DNA of 64,000 nt from Argopecten irradians (lineage: Eukaryota > Mollusca > Bivalvia > Pectinida > Pectinidae), in the NCBI RefSeq assembly GCF_041381155.1, contig NC_091144.1, positions 13,773,544 through 13,837,543 on the forward strand, in the 5' to 3' direction. Below are positions 39,101 through 49,847 of this stretch, piece after piece; position 1 is the first letter of the stretch; each line of letters starts with the position of its first letter. Both the position numbers and the translations under genes were made by a program. A model generated the notes under the pieces. It did no database searches and was not told the origin of the DNA. It worked only from the letters and a program-made list of their open reading frames with translations.

Positions 39101-41187
39101 ATAAGCTATACATTGACGTTGAGAAATCTAGTGATGAAGCTTATGGTAGAGTCTGATACCCTGGTAGGTCGGTCATTAGCTGGGCCCTCCCCTGATGTGG
39201 TAGTATACTAGCTTTATTACGTAGTTTTATCATTACAGAAATCCCTAAACCAGAAAATGTTGAGATGCGGCCCAAACCTGTACCACAACCAAAGCCAAAG
39301 CCACTCCTTGTAAGTGAAGCACCGATACGCAGTTAAGGGGGAGCTAGACAACTTTTCGGTAGATTTGATTAACAATGATACGCTATAGCAGTAATCATTA
39401 GTTTCATTTATGAACAAATGAAACCTTTAAACACCTGTAGTGGTTTTTTTCAAACAATTTGGTAAATTTATTTGGTCGCAGCGACACAGGCTTTATTATA
39501 CCGTGTATTTTATCAAATTCTCTATGACACATAGGATGGAAACCCATCGAGATATTTATGGAAAATATCATACATAGTGACATCAAAACGTTTCTTAACA
39601 CATTCGGTAAGAGGTAAATGTAATTTACTTGGAATACCCATCAAAATCACTAACTTATTCGATTCAATAAAATCCTACGATTGTCTAAGAAGGAATTTTG
39701 TTAAATACATGCTTGTTTCATAAAAGTCTCAGCAGGTCTCAATCCATTATACATCCGAAAATCGGTAAAATTAAGCATGTGTCGTTAGAACCAGATACAT
39801 TTTAAATGTTATTATTTTTTACAAAACTGTTCGTGGTAATAATCCTTCTTGTTTCTTTGATGAAAGTGTGATACGGGGCTTATTGCACATAAAATCGACA
39901 CCTGTTTAAATGGTTAAATACCAGTTATGTAGCTACCCTATCATTCTATTGAAAATGTGAAGAAATGGCCTGCTGTTTAGAGTAGTGATCAATGCATTGA
40001 TATAAGTCAAAATGGAAATGAATTATGATTATTAAATTGTCGCTTTAAGCTATATTTGCTCAATACTAATATTAAAACATTATTGTTGTCAGGTCATGCA
40101 TGTTTCATATTGCATAAGCATATTTGTTCACCAATATAACAACATCTTTTTCCAGCTATTACTTCATTTCTCAAATATCCTCATAAAAGTATTTTAGTAC
40201 TTTAGTCAATAACAATGATACTTGTCGCCCTATCTAATGACATTGCTAACATGTCCTGAACGTACGTATAGGCTTTGTTAATACATGTCATATCATTGAG
40301 ATCATGTCGGCTTTGGAATCGACATTATATGTACTAATTACTATGTATCTACTAATTAATCAGCATTGAATACATGATAAAGATAGTATTTTAGTATACA
40401 TTTTTGTGCACTTCCTCAGATACAAACAAATAATTCAACATAAAGAAATTGAATTGTTTCAGACACGACATATATCAAGAAACGACTTCGAGTTCAAAAG
40501 TTCAGACCGTAATGAGGTTCAAAAGTAAGTACGCGTTGTGTAATCAATGTACTTTCACTTTATACATACATGTATTTCATATTGTTTTGTTATCACCATA
40601 ACTCAGAATACATGATCTAACATTAAGCAAACTTTGATCAAAAGATCTATATATGTGTCTTCTGTTATACTCAAAACTACAATATAAAATTGATGGAAAA
40701 ATCGTTTCCGACAAATGATACTTAGTAATGAATTCCATAAAAATATTATTCTCATTCCAATTGCTCAACTGAATATCCAGTCAATACATATTTAAGATAC
40801 AATACCGGCAATCATCTACATTAGTCATATTGAGTATTCATTAGATTTAACAAGGTTACCAAGTATTTGTATATGTTTTAGCAGGGTTGGCTGTACGTCA
40901 TTAGCAGAAATAACATGTTAATACAAAAATAGATAGATTTCATTAGGTAATATACATACTATCGGTATCATTATGCCGTGAAGACATTTAGTCATTACAG
41001 CGTTGTTCATGTACAATTGTTTAAAAACACTATTTAATCAAACGGAGTGATGCCAAGGAATCGACTAAATTTTGAACTGCAATAGGTACAGGTAGTAACC
41101 CATCATTTTTGTCCATCAACATTCTCGATATTCCAGTGGTTATTAGTCCCCTGTTGGTGAAACAAGAGGGACTATTGTGTTTGTTCC

Positions 41188-41227
<40 letters not shown>

Positions 41228-44200
41228 CGGATGTGGTTTCCAGATGATAACTTGAGAACTAATGGATGGATTTTGATCAAACTTCACACAATGGTAGCTT
41301 ATGAAAAAATACAGCTTAGGATTGAATTTGGAGTCAAAAAAGCAACTGCAAAGGTCACTGTTACTAAAAATAGATTGTTTAAAATAATATTAATTTCCAG
41401 ACGATAACTTGTGAAAAATCAACGGATTTTGATAAAACTTCACTAAATGGTAGCATATGAGAAAATACAGCTTGGGGTTACATTTGGAGTCAAAAGGTCA
41501 ACTACAAAGGTCACTGTTACTAAATATAAATTATTTTACAAATTTTAGTTTCCGAATGATAACTTGAGAACACATCAGCGGAATGTGTTCAAACTTCATA
41601 AAATGGTAACATAGAAGATAACACAGATTGGTATTGAATTTGGGGTCAAAAGGCCAACTAGAAAGGTCACTGTTACTAAAAGAGATTGTTTCACAAGATA
41701 TTAATGTCCAGACGATTACTTATGAAAACATCAACGAATTCGATCAAACTTCACACAATGGTAGCATTAGAAAAAAAATACAGCTTGGGATTAAATTTGA
41801 AGTCAAAAGGTCAACTACAAAAGTCACTATGACTAAAAATAGTTTGTTCCGCAAATTTTGACTTTCATACGATAACTTGAGAACACATCAACGGAATGTG
41901 TTCGAACTTCATACAATGGTAACACAGGAGATAGCATAGCTTGGTATTAAATTTAGGGTCAAAAGGTCAACTACAAAGGTCACTGTTACTTAAAGTAGAT
42001 TGTTTCACAAAATATTAATTTCCAGGCGATTACCTGAGAATACATCAACAGAATTTGTTCAAACTTCATACAATGATAGCATAACTAAGCAATAATAACT
42101 TGCCATTAGATTAGAGAATGTAGTTGATGGCAGGGGACGTGTGTTGCTTGCAACACTTACTGTAAGCTTGTTATCACTGTTGTTATATCCACCCCTGGAC
42201 TATATTTCGTAACAAAACTGGAGGTTATGTATGCTACAATAGAGGAGCATGTAGTTTGATCATTTAAGTGCATCAAAAGATTCGAATAAGAGTACATCTT
42301 ATTTCTTTGAAATTTGGCCTCTCTCTCTCTCTCTCTCTCTCTCCATCTCTCTCCATCTCTCTCTCTCTATCTCCCAATATTCAAAGAGGTATCTGCAGGC
42401 ATGTGATTAGTCAGTTTTTCTCTCTTGATTTTCCTACAGTTTTACTATGTTATAGTCCAGGAGTAAATTTAACGACAGTGATAGTAACCTGTGAAATATC
42501 GAGGATGTTGCCACCAACTACTCTACCCTCTGTCCGTGGCTTTAGTAACATACCCTCCCCTTCCAAGGAAACAACGAGATAGTTCTTCATATAATCAATA
42601 TACCGCGTATTTTCATGAACAGGAATTTCTATGTATATACTTTTTTACAGCATTCTTTCTTCAAAGCCACCAGGAACGTACTTAGTTCGTCAATCACGAC
42701 AAGATAATAATGAGGTAAGTGGTCCATCTTTTCATTTTAAATGTGTCGGTGTCACAAACAAATACATGTATTACTATAGATTTTCGCTATATACAACTAT
42801 GTACATGTAGTTCCTCTAGTAAATAGATTATATTAACAAAAACATAAAAAGTTATAACATCAAATCATCTATGGAAATCATTAACTAAAAGGTTGACCAA
42901 AATAATGGAATAGTTTAAGTTTATAAGGAAATAATTAAATGGGATGGGGATGATATGTACATGTAGTTATTTTTAATGATACGTTGCCATTGAATTGATG
43001 TTTTTCAAGTAAATGTTGGCGTAAGATTAATATAATCTTACATGTGGACAGGGATATCTCAACCCGAGTGAAAGATTTTGGCTACTCAACCCGGGGCTTG
43101 CTGAGAGTTGATGGTCAAAATCTTCCACGAGGGTTGAGATATCCCTGTCCAACTGACAAGCCCATATTTGATTATTTTTCTCCCATACTTTAACGAGAAA
43201 TGGTGAAGAACGTCGGTATGCGTAAAAATGGTCGCCGCATGTATTCATGACGTCACTGTCTAGCGCATGTGAGCTGTCTTTTCTCTACCCCGGTAAAAGA
43301 CTTAGTTATATTTTCCCTAGCAACCGCGGGGTAACCTTGTCAAGTATGGGAGAATTTATCATCAATTCTCAACAGCGCATGAGTTACTTGTACTGTCGTT
43401 ATATCCACCCCTGGACAATCTCATAATAAAAAGTCATTTCAGGAGAAAAACAATCTGACCGATTACATGCCAGCAGAAACTTCCTATGGGGATAACAGGG
43501 TGCGATTCTGTTAATGTAAATCGTACATCAAAGGTCCCTATTTCAGGTTTGCTATGACAAGGTCCAGGGATGAATAATACGACATTGATAGTAATTCCTG
43601 CAATGTCGAGAATGGATTTGGATATCGCCTAGTGCCAACATTTAATTAGGGCGACATAGTTCGAATTTTGAATGGCGTGTCCAAGAAAGACATGAACAAG
43701 TACATTGTTTTCTAGAGTATATAGAATGTTTATGATTTCTCTTCAGGTTTTATCAGTTCAAACCACCGAAGGAATGAAGGAATATAGAATATTCTGCAAG
43801 GTAATAGTGTGATCCTGGCAATCTATAATGTCTCATTATTCAATAGTCCAGTTACAATTTGTTTTCAACTGGGATTAGCAGAAAGACCAATCCTATAAAT
43901 TGACCACATTGCCATAATGCACATAATGTATTAGAAAATAAATTGTTCGGTGTTTTTTTCTCCGGATACGCAGGATTTTCCCACCACCTAACCCTGACAC
44001 GTCTATAAATGATATTGGATGTTAACATCACGTATACCTAATCAAACAAAATTCTGTTAATATGACGCTTTTCGGTTTTTTATTACTTTTTTAACTCACC
44101 ATCATGACAAACTACCTACCACGCAAAGCTGCTCTTCGTCTATAGGAAATATTTGGTCTCCTTAACGCTTTCACTCCTGCAGACATATTTGAAATATTTT

Positions 44201-45077
44201 AATTTAAAGGCTGAAACAGTTCATGATGAATTTTTAGGGTGAAAGAATCATACCATTATTTAATTTTCTGACTAAAACCAAGACTGCTGGTAAATCGTGT
44301 TCATAGTGACAGAAATAATGGGAGGCAAAACGCTTAAGACCAATACTTATTACTGCTTCCAATTTAATGTTGTTTAAAACTCAATTTATTATGTATCACT
44401 CGTTATTTAAGCCATATATCTTCCAACTGATTCCAGTACAAACCGCAATATTTGTTTCATGTAGTTGTTTAGAATGACTATTTCACAACCGATCTCTATT
44501 TGTATGAGTTCATATGATGTAGAGTTTATTTAAGGATTAACTTGAATACAATTTTCATATTATGGAGATATAACACTAAAAATCTGAGTGTACTCTAAAT
44601 AAACGGTTTATGATGAGAGTACACTAAGATTTTTGTGTTATATCTCTATAACATAAAAAATATATTCAAATTAATCATTATAATTCAATTTACTAAAGAT
44701 AATATCTAAAATACTCAAAATTCATTTTGGGACTCTTTTGTCTATGAAATCATTACGCCATCATCTCAGCAACTCCTTTATGGGCTGATAAAGTAAATTT
44801 TTGCTCGTAACAAGCAAAGTTGAATTATAAAATATTATATCTTACATTGGAATGGCAAGTTTACTAGATGTATGATATAACATTATAATGTATAATTTAT
44901 TACAATGTCTTTACAACATTTCTCTATTTACAGGATGGCAAATTTAGTATAGATCACAAACAAAACTTCATGACGTTAGAGCTCCTGCTACAACACTACA
45001 GCAAAGCTGAGTTGCCAAACCGGCACGACTCCCTATGCAGAGGATACAGCTGTACAGACCTCAATGCTGTGTCCTAG
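36115..45077 (+). CDS. SH3BP2-like PH/SH2 adaptor protein, 5'-incomplete
   Basis: Nine exons with matching phases: 36115-36232, 36744-36808, 37043-37197, 38599-38688, 39239-39309, 40463-40524, 42651-42714, 43747-43800, 44934-45077 (stop TAG 45075-45077). About 272 residues are visible. Exons 1-2 encode the end of a PH domain, including the last strands (KQFTFGSPSDDDRK) and the C-terminal helix with its conserved Trp (KWMKSLKEEM). Then comes an acidic and proline-rich linker with tyrosines (DEYTYLEK, EDDYDKI) and PxxP text (PKPVPQPKPKP). The last three to four exons encode a full SH2 domain: GTYLVRQS with the phosphotyrosine-binding Arg (codon 42688-42690), EYRIFCKDGKF, LLLQHYSKAELP and RGY near the end. 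PH, proline-rich and C-terminal SH2 order plus YRIF.KD.KF matches SH3BP2, a cytoplasmic adaptor in tyrosine-kinase signalling. The exons for the N-terminal PH half were not found. First-exon acceptor choice (36115 or 36117) is uncertain. Confidence 0.8.
36820..36947. mobile_element. Degraded short MITE in SH3BP2 intron
   Basis: 'tgacgtcattatttcatgag', 'gcgtaattcacgtcgttttc' and the later 'catgatgtcaccatcaatagc' with 'ataactgtgtagtatgcaa' follow the order of the elements at 52693-52841 and 53347-53496. It starts about ten bases after the donor of the exon ending at 36808. Confidence 0.5.
41147..42107 (+). mobile_element. Repeat element with ~155-bp tandem core units
   Basis: It opens with a hairpin-like AGTCCCCTGTTGGTG…GAGGGACT and a (TGTC)n microsatellite at about 41187-41226. 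At least five diverged units of roughly 155 bp follow, each with 'gataacttgagaac', 'ttgatcaaacttcacacaatg', 'ggtagca' and 'caaaggtcactgttacta'. A microsatellite plus tandem cores resembles the 'pearl' elements of bivalves, which are thought to be Helitron-like; that assignment is inference. It sits in the SH3BP2 intron between 40524 and 42651. Confidence 0.7.
42150..42507. mobile_element. MITE related to 11025-11330
   Basis: 'ttatcactgttgttatatcc' plus 'acccctggactata' at the left face the reverse complements 'tatagtccaggagtaaattt' and 'aacgacagtgatagtaa' at the right, ending ATCGAGGATG as in the 11-kb copy. It contains a (TC)n tract at about 42318-42372. Outermost left end not recognisable. 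Confidence 0.65.
43046..43150. repeat. 105-bp inverted repeat
   Basis: Arms of about 35 bp, GGACAGGGATATCTCAACCC at the left and its near-perfect reverse complement GGGTTGAGATATCCCTGTCC at the right, with CTCAACCCGGGGCTTGCTGAG between them. A foldback or MITE end in an SH3BP2 intron. Confidence 0.8.
43390..43612. mobile_element. MITE, third copy of the 'CACCCCTGGAC' family
   Basis: 'tactgtcgttatatccaccc' with 'ctggacaatctcataat' at the left pairs with 'gtccagggatgaataatacg' and 'acattgatagtaa' at the right. Same family as 11025-11330 and 42150-42507. Confidence 0.6.
44533..44679. mobile_element. MITE-like inverted repeat, ~62-bp arms
   Basis: The left arm ('aggattaacttgaata' to 'gtgtactct', ending about 44595) pairs with the right arm ('agagtacact' at 44616 to 'attaatcatt' at about 44679), with a ~20-base AT-rich centre. 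A few mismatches. In the last SH3BP2 intron. Confidence 0.75.
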
Positions 45078-45148
45078 TCACCATTTTAGCCGAAAATTAA
45101 TACATAGAAACAATGAAGTAGATGATGTCACTTATAAATCCTTGATAT

Positions 45149-45180
45149 AAAGAAAGAAAGAAAGAAAGAAAGAAAGAAAA
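45149..45180. repeat. (GAAA)n microsatellite
   Basis: About eight units of GAAA, 70 bases after the SH3BP2 stop codon, so probably in its 3' untranslated region. Confidence 0.9.
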
Positions 45181-45665
45181 GAATGAAAATGAAACTTGAT
45201 AACATAAATGCGTTTGTTTGATAGAGACCATAGCTACAAATCGATCTAACTGCATATATGTATATTTAAAAGGGTTGACTGCGTATACGGTATTATGAAC
45301 GCAATTAGCAACGAACATAGATCTATTGAGCACGTTAGCGATGTATACGTTACCAATTGAGTTCATACTACCAAATACGCAATCAAAATGAAGTTCAATC
45401 CTTTTATTTAATTGGCATCTCTGTTTTGATTTTTGACAGAATGAAGCTGGTAATTGCGGTCACCGTAATTACTATATTAAATTCGACAACCTACATGTAT
45501 CCGCTAAACTGAAAAAGAGAAGTATATAGGAATTTAAATAAGTGTTCATTTCATATCATATTTTATGAAATGAAACGAGACGAAGAATTTTTTATTTTTA
45601 CATGCCTTGGAAACGTCGGGACGAGTCACATCATTGTTAACTGTTGTCACAATATATTTCCAGCC

Positions 45666-45671
45666 AATAAA
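45666..45671 (+). terminator. Candidate SH3BP2 polyadenylation signal
   Basis: AATAAA about 590 bases after the stop codon. Other AATAAA-like words exist further on, so this is only the nearest good candidate. Confidence 0.35.
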
Positions 45672-47190
45672 AATAGCTCCGTTTTATATTACATTAGTGG
45701 CATAAGCATAAGTATTTCATGAGCTTTTTCACCGGTCACTTAATTAGTACATGTATATTACATGTATTAGTTTTTCTTTTTTTAATATATATATTAGATA
45801 TTAGGGGAAAGCTGATAAATCAATATATGTAGGTTAAGTGGACTAAGTATCGCACTGGACACCGTTGTCTAGCGAAGTTGCATGAATATGGGACAAAACA
45901 ATGTATTACAAATGTATCTCTGTAGATTATATTGTTGTAGTATTAACCTTAGTTTGGCGATATGCGACGCTTCAAACGTCCTTTATATGACTATAATATA
46001 ATATGCACCGCAGGTCATTGATTTTCTGAACATATATACAAAATGCTAAAAAGAGGAAACTGAAATGAATATGACAAAAAGGATCTTTGATGATTCTTTT
46101 AATTCATTTCATGATTTTTTTCTTTAATTTCTCAAATGACATCCGTCATACTTGACTTCAATCAGCGTTTGATTCCATACTACATTTTAAAACTTCATTC
46201 CATGATCTCCATCGTTTATAAACTATAACGCAAGACGTCCAGGCAACATAAATGAGTTGTAGATTTTTGTTAACATTCCAAAGTTAGATTAATAATAATC
46301 TTGCTGTTGTTGTTTTTTTATGAAATTCTAATTGCTCTTAAGCTTTCGATAATGTGTGTTTACTTATACTAGAACAGATTGCTTATAAGCATGTCGGGCG
46401 CTCACTTTTGTTAATGAAATTCAAACGTGTTTGCTTGCACTAATTGTATCGTTAATAGTATCTTGAGGGATAGTTCCAGATAATCTGCCATCCCAGATCG
46501 TCTTTTTATACAAGCACTTCCCTACAATACACAAAAAGACATAAAACGGGAGAAGTACACACATATCATCATCTTCATCAATCTTTATTCCTAAAAAATG
46601 AGAGTTTATAATACAAAAAAAACTACAATAATAATAATTCTGATATATACACTATAGATCTTCGAAAGTCTCATTTCCTAAACAACATATCAATGTTCTT
46701 TGCTGGGGTGTATCCACCCTGACATCTTAAGGAATCATTCCATATGCATGGCGTTAAAATAAATAGTGTGCTGCTTTATACACGAAATATACACAGTCGT
46801 TTGCGAATTCACAGCCCATAGTATCATTGTCAAAATCTTATTCTTCAAATGTTCCTTTAAATTTGTTGGTCCTTAAGATGACCTTTTAAGACAGGTTTGA
46901 CTGTATGGACATAATAAACGTGTTGTGTATCTGATACATATGTATATCAAAAGCCACATTATGCATGTACTTGCCGCGTTTCGTATTGATATTTTTCTAT
47001 CATCTTTTGTTCCTCAATAATTGGAATACTCCAAATCAACATCACTATATTAGAAATACACGTCACATAGTTCGGAATGAAAGACATAGTCGTGACTTAT
47101 GTTTTTGAACGCAATATGTTTTCGTACATGTGTCATCAAGTTCAAATTATATGTGTCGACCAAAGTGTTATGATGTCCCAGTTAACACGT
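45672..47190. other. Intergenic DNA, no gene recognised
   Basis: AT-rich sequence between SH3BP2 and COX15, with no coding or RNA gene supported. Confidence 0.5.
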
Positions 47191-47207
47191 GGATCTGAGA
47201 TTCAGTT

Positions 47208-47420
47208 ACAGTTTATATAAATATGGACAATCCAGCGTGTCCATATTCCACTTTTAGACGTAGGGGTCTAGATCAAAAATCGGTAAAAAATCGTTTTATG
47301 CATAGTACACTGGGTGTATAGTACAATGTAGACTACATATTTTACCGATTTCAATCTTGACCCCTAAGTGTAAAAATGGTCAATTGGCAATCCGGTGAGT
47401 CCAAATTGATATAAACTATA
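47208..47420. mobile_element. MITE-like inverted repeat
   Basis: Left 'cagtttatataaatatggac', 'tagacgtaggggtctagat' and 'aatcggtaaa' face right 'tttaccgatttcaatcttgac', 'ccctaagtgtaaaaatgg' and 'ttgatataaact' in reverse complement. About 210 bp overall. The sequence at about 51600-51660 begins like its left end (GGATCTGAGA, CAGTTTATAT), so it may be a partial copy. Confidence 0.65.
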
Positions 47421-48239
47421 AACTAATTAATTATCATATCACTGTGACTGTTAACGCCAGTCAATATGCGTGGTATATTTTAGTGCAGTACATTGTTAAT
47501 TACAAAGAAATAAAAAAATAAATGGATGTTGATTTATCTTACTGTCAATATGTTATCACATTTTTCGCTTGAGCTCAGTACCATTGATATTGTTTGTTCA
47601 TACATATATGTATGTGCTCATTTACTTGCTTCTTGTCCATTTTTGCTAAATAATGTCATTACTTGCAGATAAAATATTTTTTTAGTATTTGAAGAAAGAG
47701 ATCTTTACAAGATCGATAGAAGGTTTGGGTGAGAAGTTAAAACTACATATACAATGTATGTACTTACCAATTTCAGTGTCATTACAGCTTCATGTATGTA
47801 TGTTGAAATTAAAAGTTTTTTAAAATCAATATTCATAGAATTCAATACATTATGTATAGGGGTCACATTTTCCAATGTTTGATGATCCATTCGTCCTCTT
47901 TTAGTTGAGGCGTACATGTAGGTGAGAAGATAAAAACACAAAGAAGAAACGGCATAGTGTATTATGAATAAAAAGAAATATAAATGATTTTAAATATCAT
48001 AGAAAGATAATAATAATGGTGCACTTAGTACTTATTTGTTGTGAGTAATATCGTGTGACGTAATGTTTCATACATTTAAATATGATTGGTATTTATAGGC
48101 ACTGATTAAATTAATACACATTTCTATATCAATCATATACATGTTTATTGTAAAAAATATATAGGTCATGTACAATATGGTACACATATCAGTCACATAT
48201 AAACGTCATTTTTTAAAGAGAAAAGAAAAAGAATTTTAA

Positions 48240-49244
48240 GGTTGTATTCTTCTGAGGTTTCAGTCCCGTTGAAGTCTCGTTTCGACAAAGATCAAAGAAG
48301 TTATGAGATTTTCAAACACAATTTATCAATACCTGTAGCAAGTTGCCGGTTTCAAATTTTGTCAAAAAATTACATTTCTAACTTCAGCAGATTTTTTTAT
48401 ACGGGGATTTTAAGAAATGGCCCATTTGGCGGCCATTTTGAAATTGTGTCTTTTTTCGCTTTGAGTAGAGCCAAAGTTTTACCATTTTTTACTGAAATTG
48501 TTTTTACTTAAATCATCACTGCACCAGCATTTTTAGCTGTATCGAGCTAATTTTTGCTGTAAATCTTTACTTGGTTCGTGATAATTAAAATATTGAGCAT
48601 TAATGTATGAAATGATTCACTTTTTTACTTTATTTTTACATTTAATGGTAATTTGAGCACTTTTATTTTTTTACTCTAAAATACTGAAAAATAACAAATA
48701 TTCAAGTGGGGCAAAAAAGTAAGCACACGGACCCCCCATTTTTCTGCCTGATTCTGAAAGAACAACCCTTTCCCTATTGATATGCAAAATATTAACAAAA
48801 GTTTAATACCAGAACTTTTTCTATAAAGGGTTAGATTTGGCAAAAATGGCTGAAAATGGTGCATTTTGTAGTTCAAAATTAAGGGGTAGGGGTAGCATAT
48901 GTTGTTATTATGAGAAAAAAATATAAGTCTTTTTGATCAAAACTGGTATATTTTAAAAGAAGACTACTGGATAATAAATTCTACAAACATAAATACATAT
49001 CAATCACCTCATTAGGAAATTATAGCTTTAAAATCTTGTGCATATGGTCAAAACGGCAAAATTCCCATAAAATCCAATATTTTGTCAACTAGGTATCTTT
49101 GAGCGACAGTAGCTCAAAAACGAGCACACGGACATATGTTTTTTCTTTCATTTTCTTTCATGGTATGAACTCCTCTTTCCAATAATTTTTATGAGAAAAA
49201 AAGTTTAATACAAGAAAATTTTGACTTCTCAGAGGAGTACATCC
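48240..49244 (+). mobile_element. 1.0-kb non-autonomous element flanked by TTAA
   Basis: Exact TTAA on both sides (48236-48239 and 49245-49248). The ends are inverted: GGTTGTATTCTTCTGAG at the left, and at the right the reverse complement reads GGATGTACTCCTCTGAG. There is no transposase; the internal open frames are short. TTAA duplication is the hallmark of piggyBac-type transposition. A truncated relative lies at 1584-2038. Confidence 0.75.
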
Positions 49245-49640
49245 TTAAACACGACATACAGTAATTACAGTTACAAGCTTTAACCATTTAAGTTTTTCAT
49301 TTATTTTGCACAAAATATATTTCTATGTGTGTATTTGGAAGAACCTCGTCTTTGAATTGATTATTTTCTAAATGATAAAATTAAAATAATTAAATAAATA
49401 ATGATAATGAAAGTGTTTTGTGTGATTCTTTTTCTCTACTTCATAATATACTATATATATTTATCACCAAAAATATTCGTTTATGGTAGTAAAAGATTTA
49501 TTTACATTGTGCATACTTGTCCATTACCTGCAGGCTTCCAACACGAAACAAAAGTTCGAGAGTACTAAAGCAATTTGTTTGTGTAAGTAATGTTAGGTAA
49601 TGTCAACTTCTTGATTACTTTACATAACATTAAAATGTGT

Positions 49641-49847
49641 CCGGAAATTTAAAACGTACTATGGACAAGTTTTTATAAAATAAGTCAAATTTCCGGTTTA
49701 ACATGAATAGTTAACGCACCTTGCATGGAAGTGCGTAAATTGATTTTAAATTTCGCAATAACGACCCCATTATCAGGTTCTCTACGGCATGTTACAAAAC
49801 ACAGTTTTGCAACCAGTTTTACCTAGTGACTCTGGCTGAAGAACACG
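49641..49847 (+). promoter_or_regulatory. Putative COX15 promoter/5' region
   Basis: Two ETS-type cores, CCGGAA (49641-49646) and TTCCGG (49691-49696), lie 150-210 bases before the COX15 start codon. GABP/NRF-2 ETS sites are a known feature of nuclear cytochrome-oxidase genes. A short upstream reading frame (ATG 49789 to TGA 49839, 16 codons) ends eight bases before the main ATG, if transcription starts far enough upstream. No TATA box is clear. Confidence 0.3.

Noticed and set aside
41030-41407. Open frames with QTDRQTDR or CLSVCLSV repeats
   Set aside because: Translations of the (TGTC)n microsatellite and repeat element.
45097-45366. Minus-strand frame rich in Ser/Phe
   Set aside because: It runs through the (GAAA)n microsatellite after the SH3BP2 stop; composition is repeat-driven.
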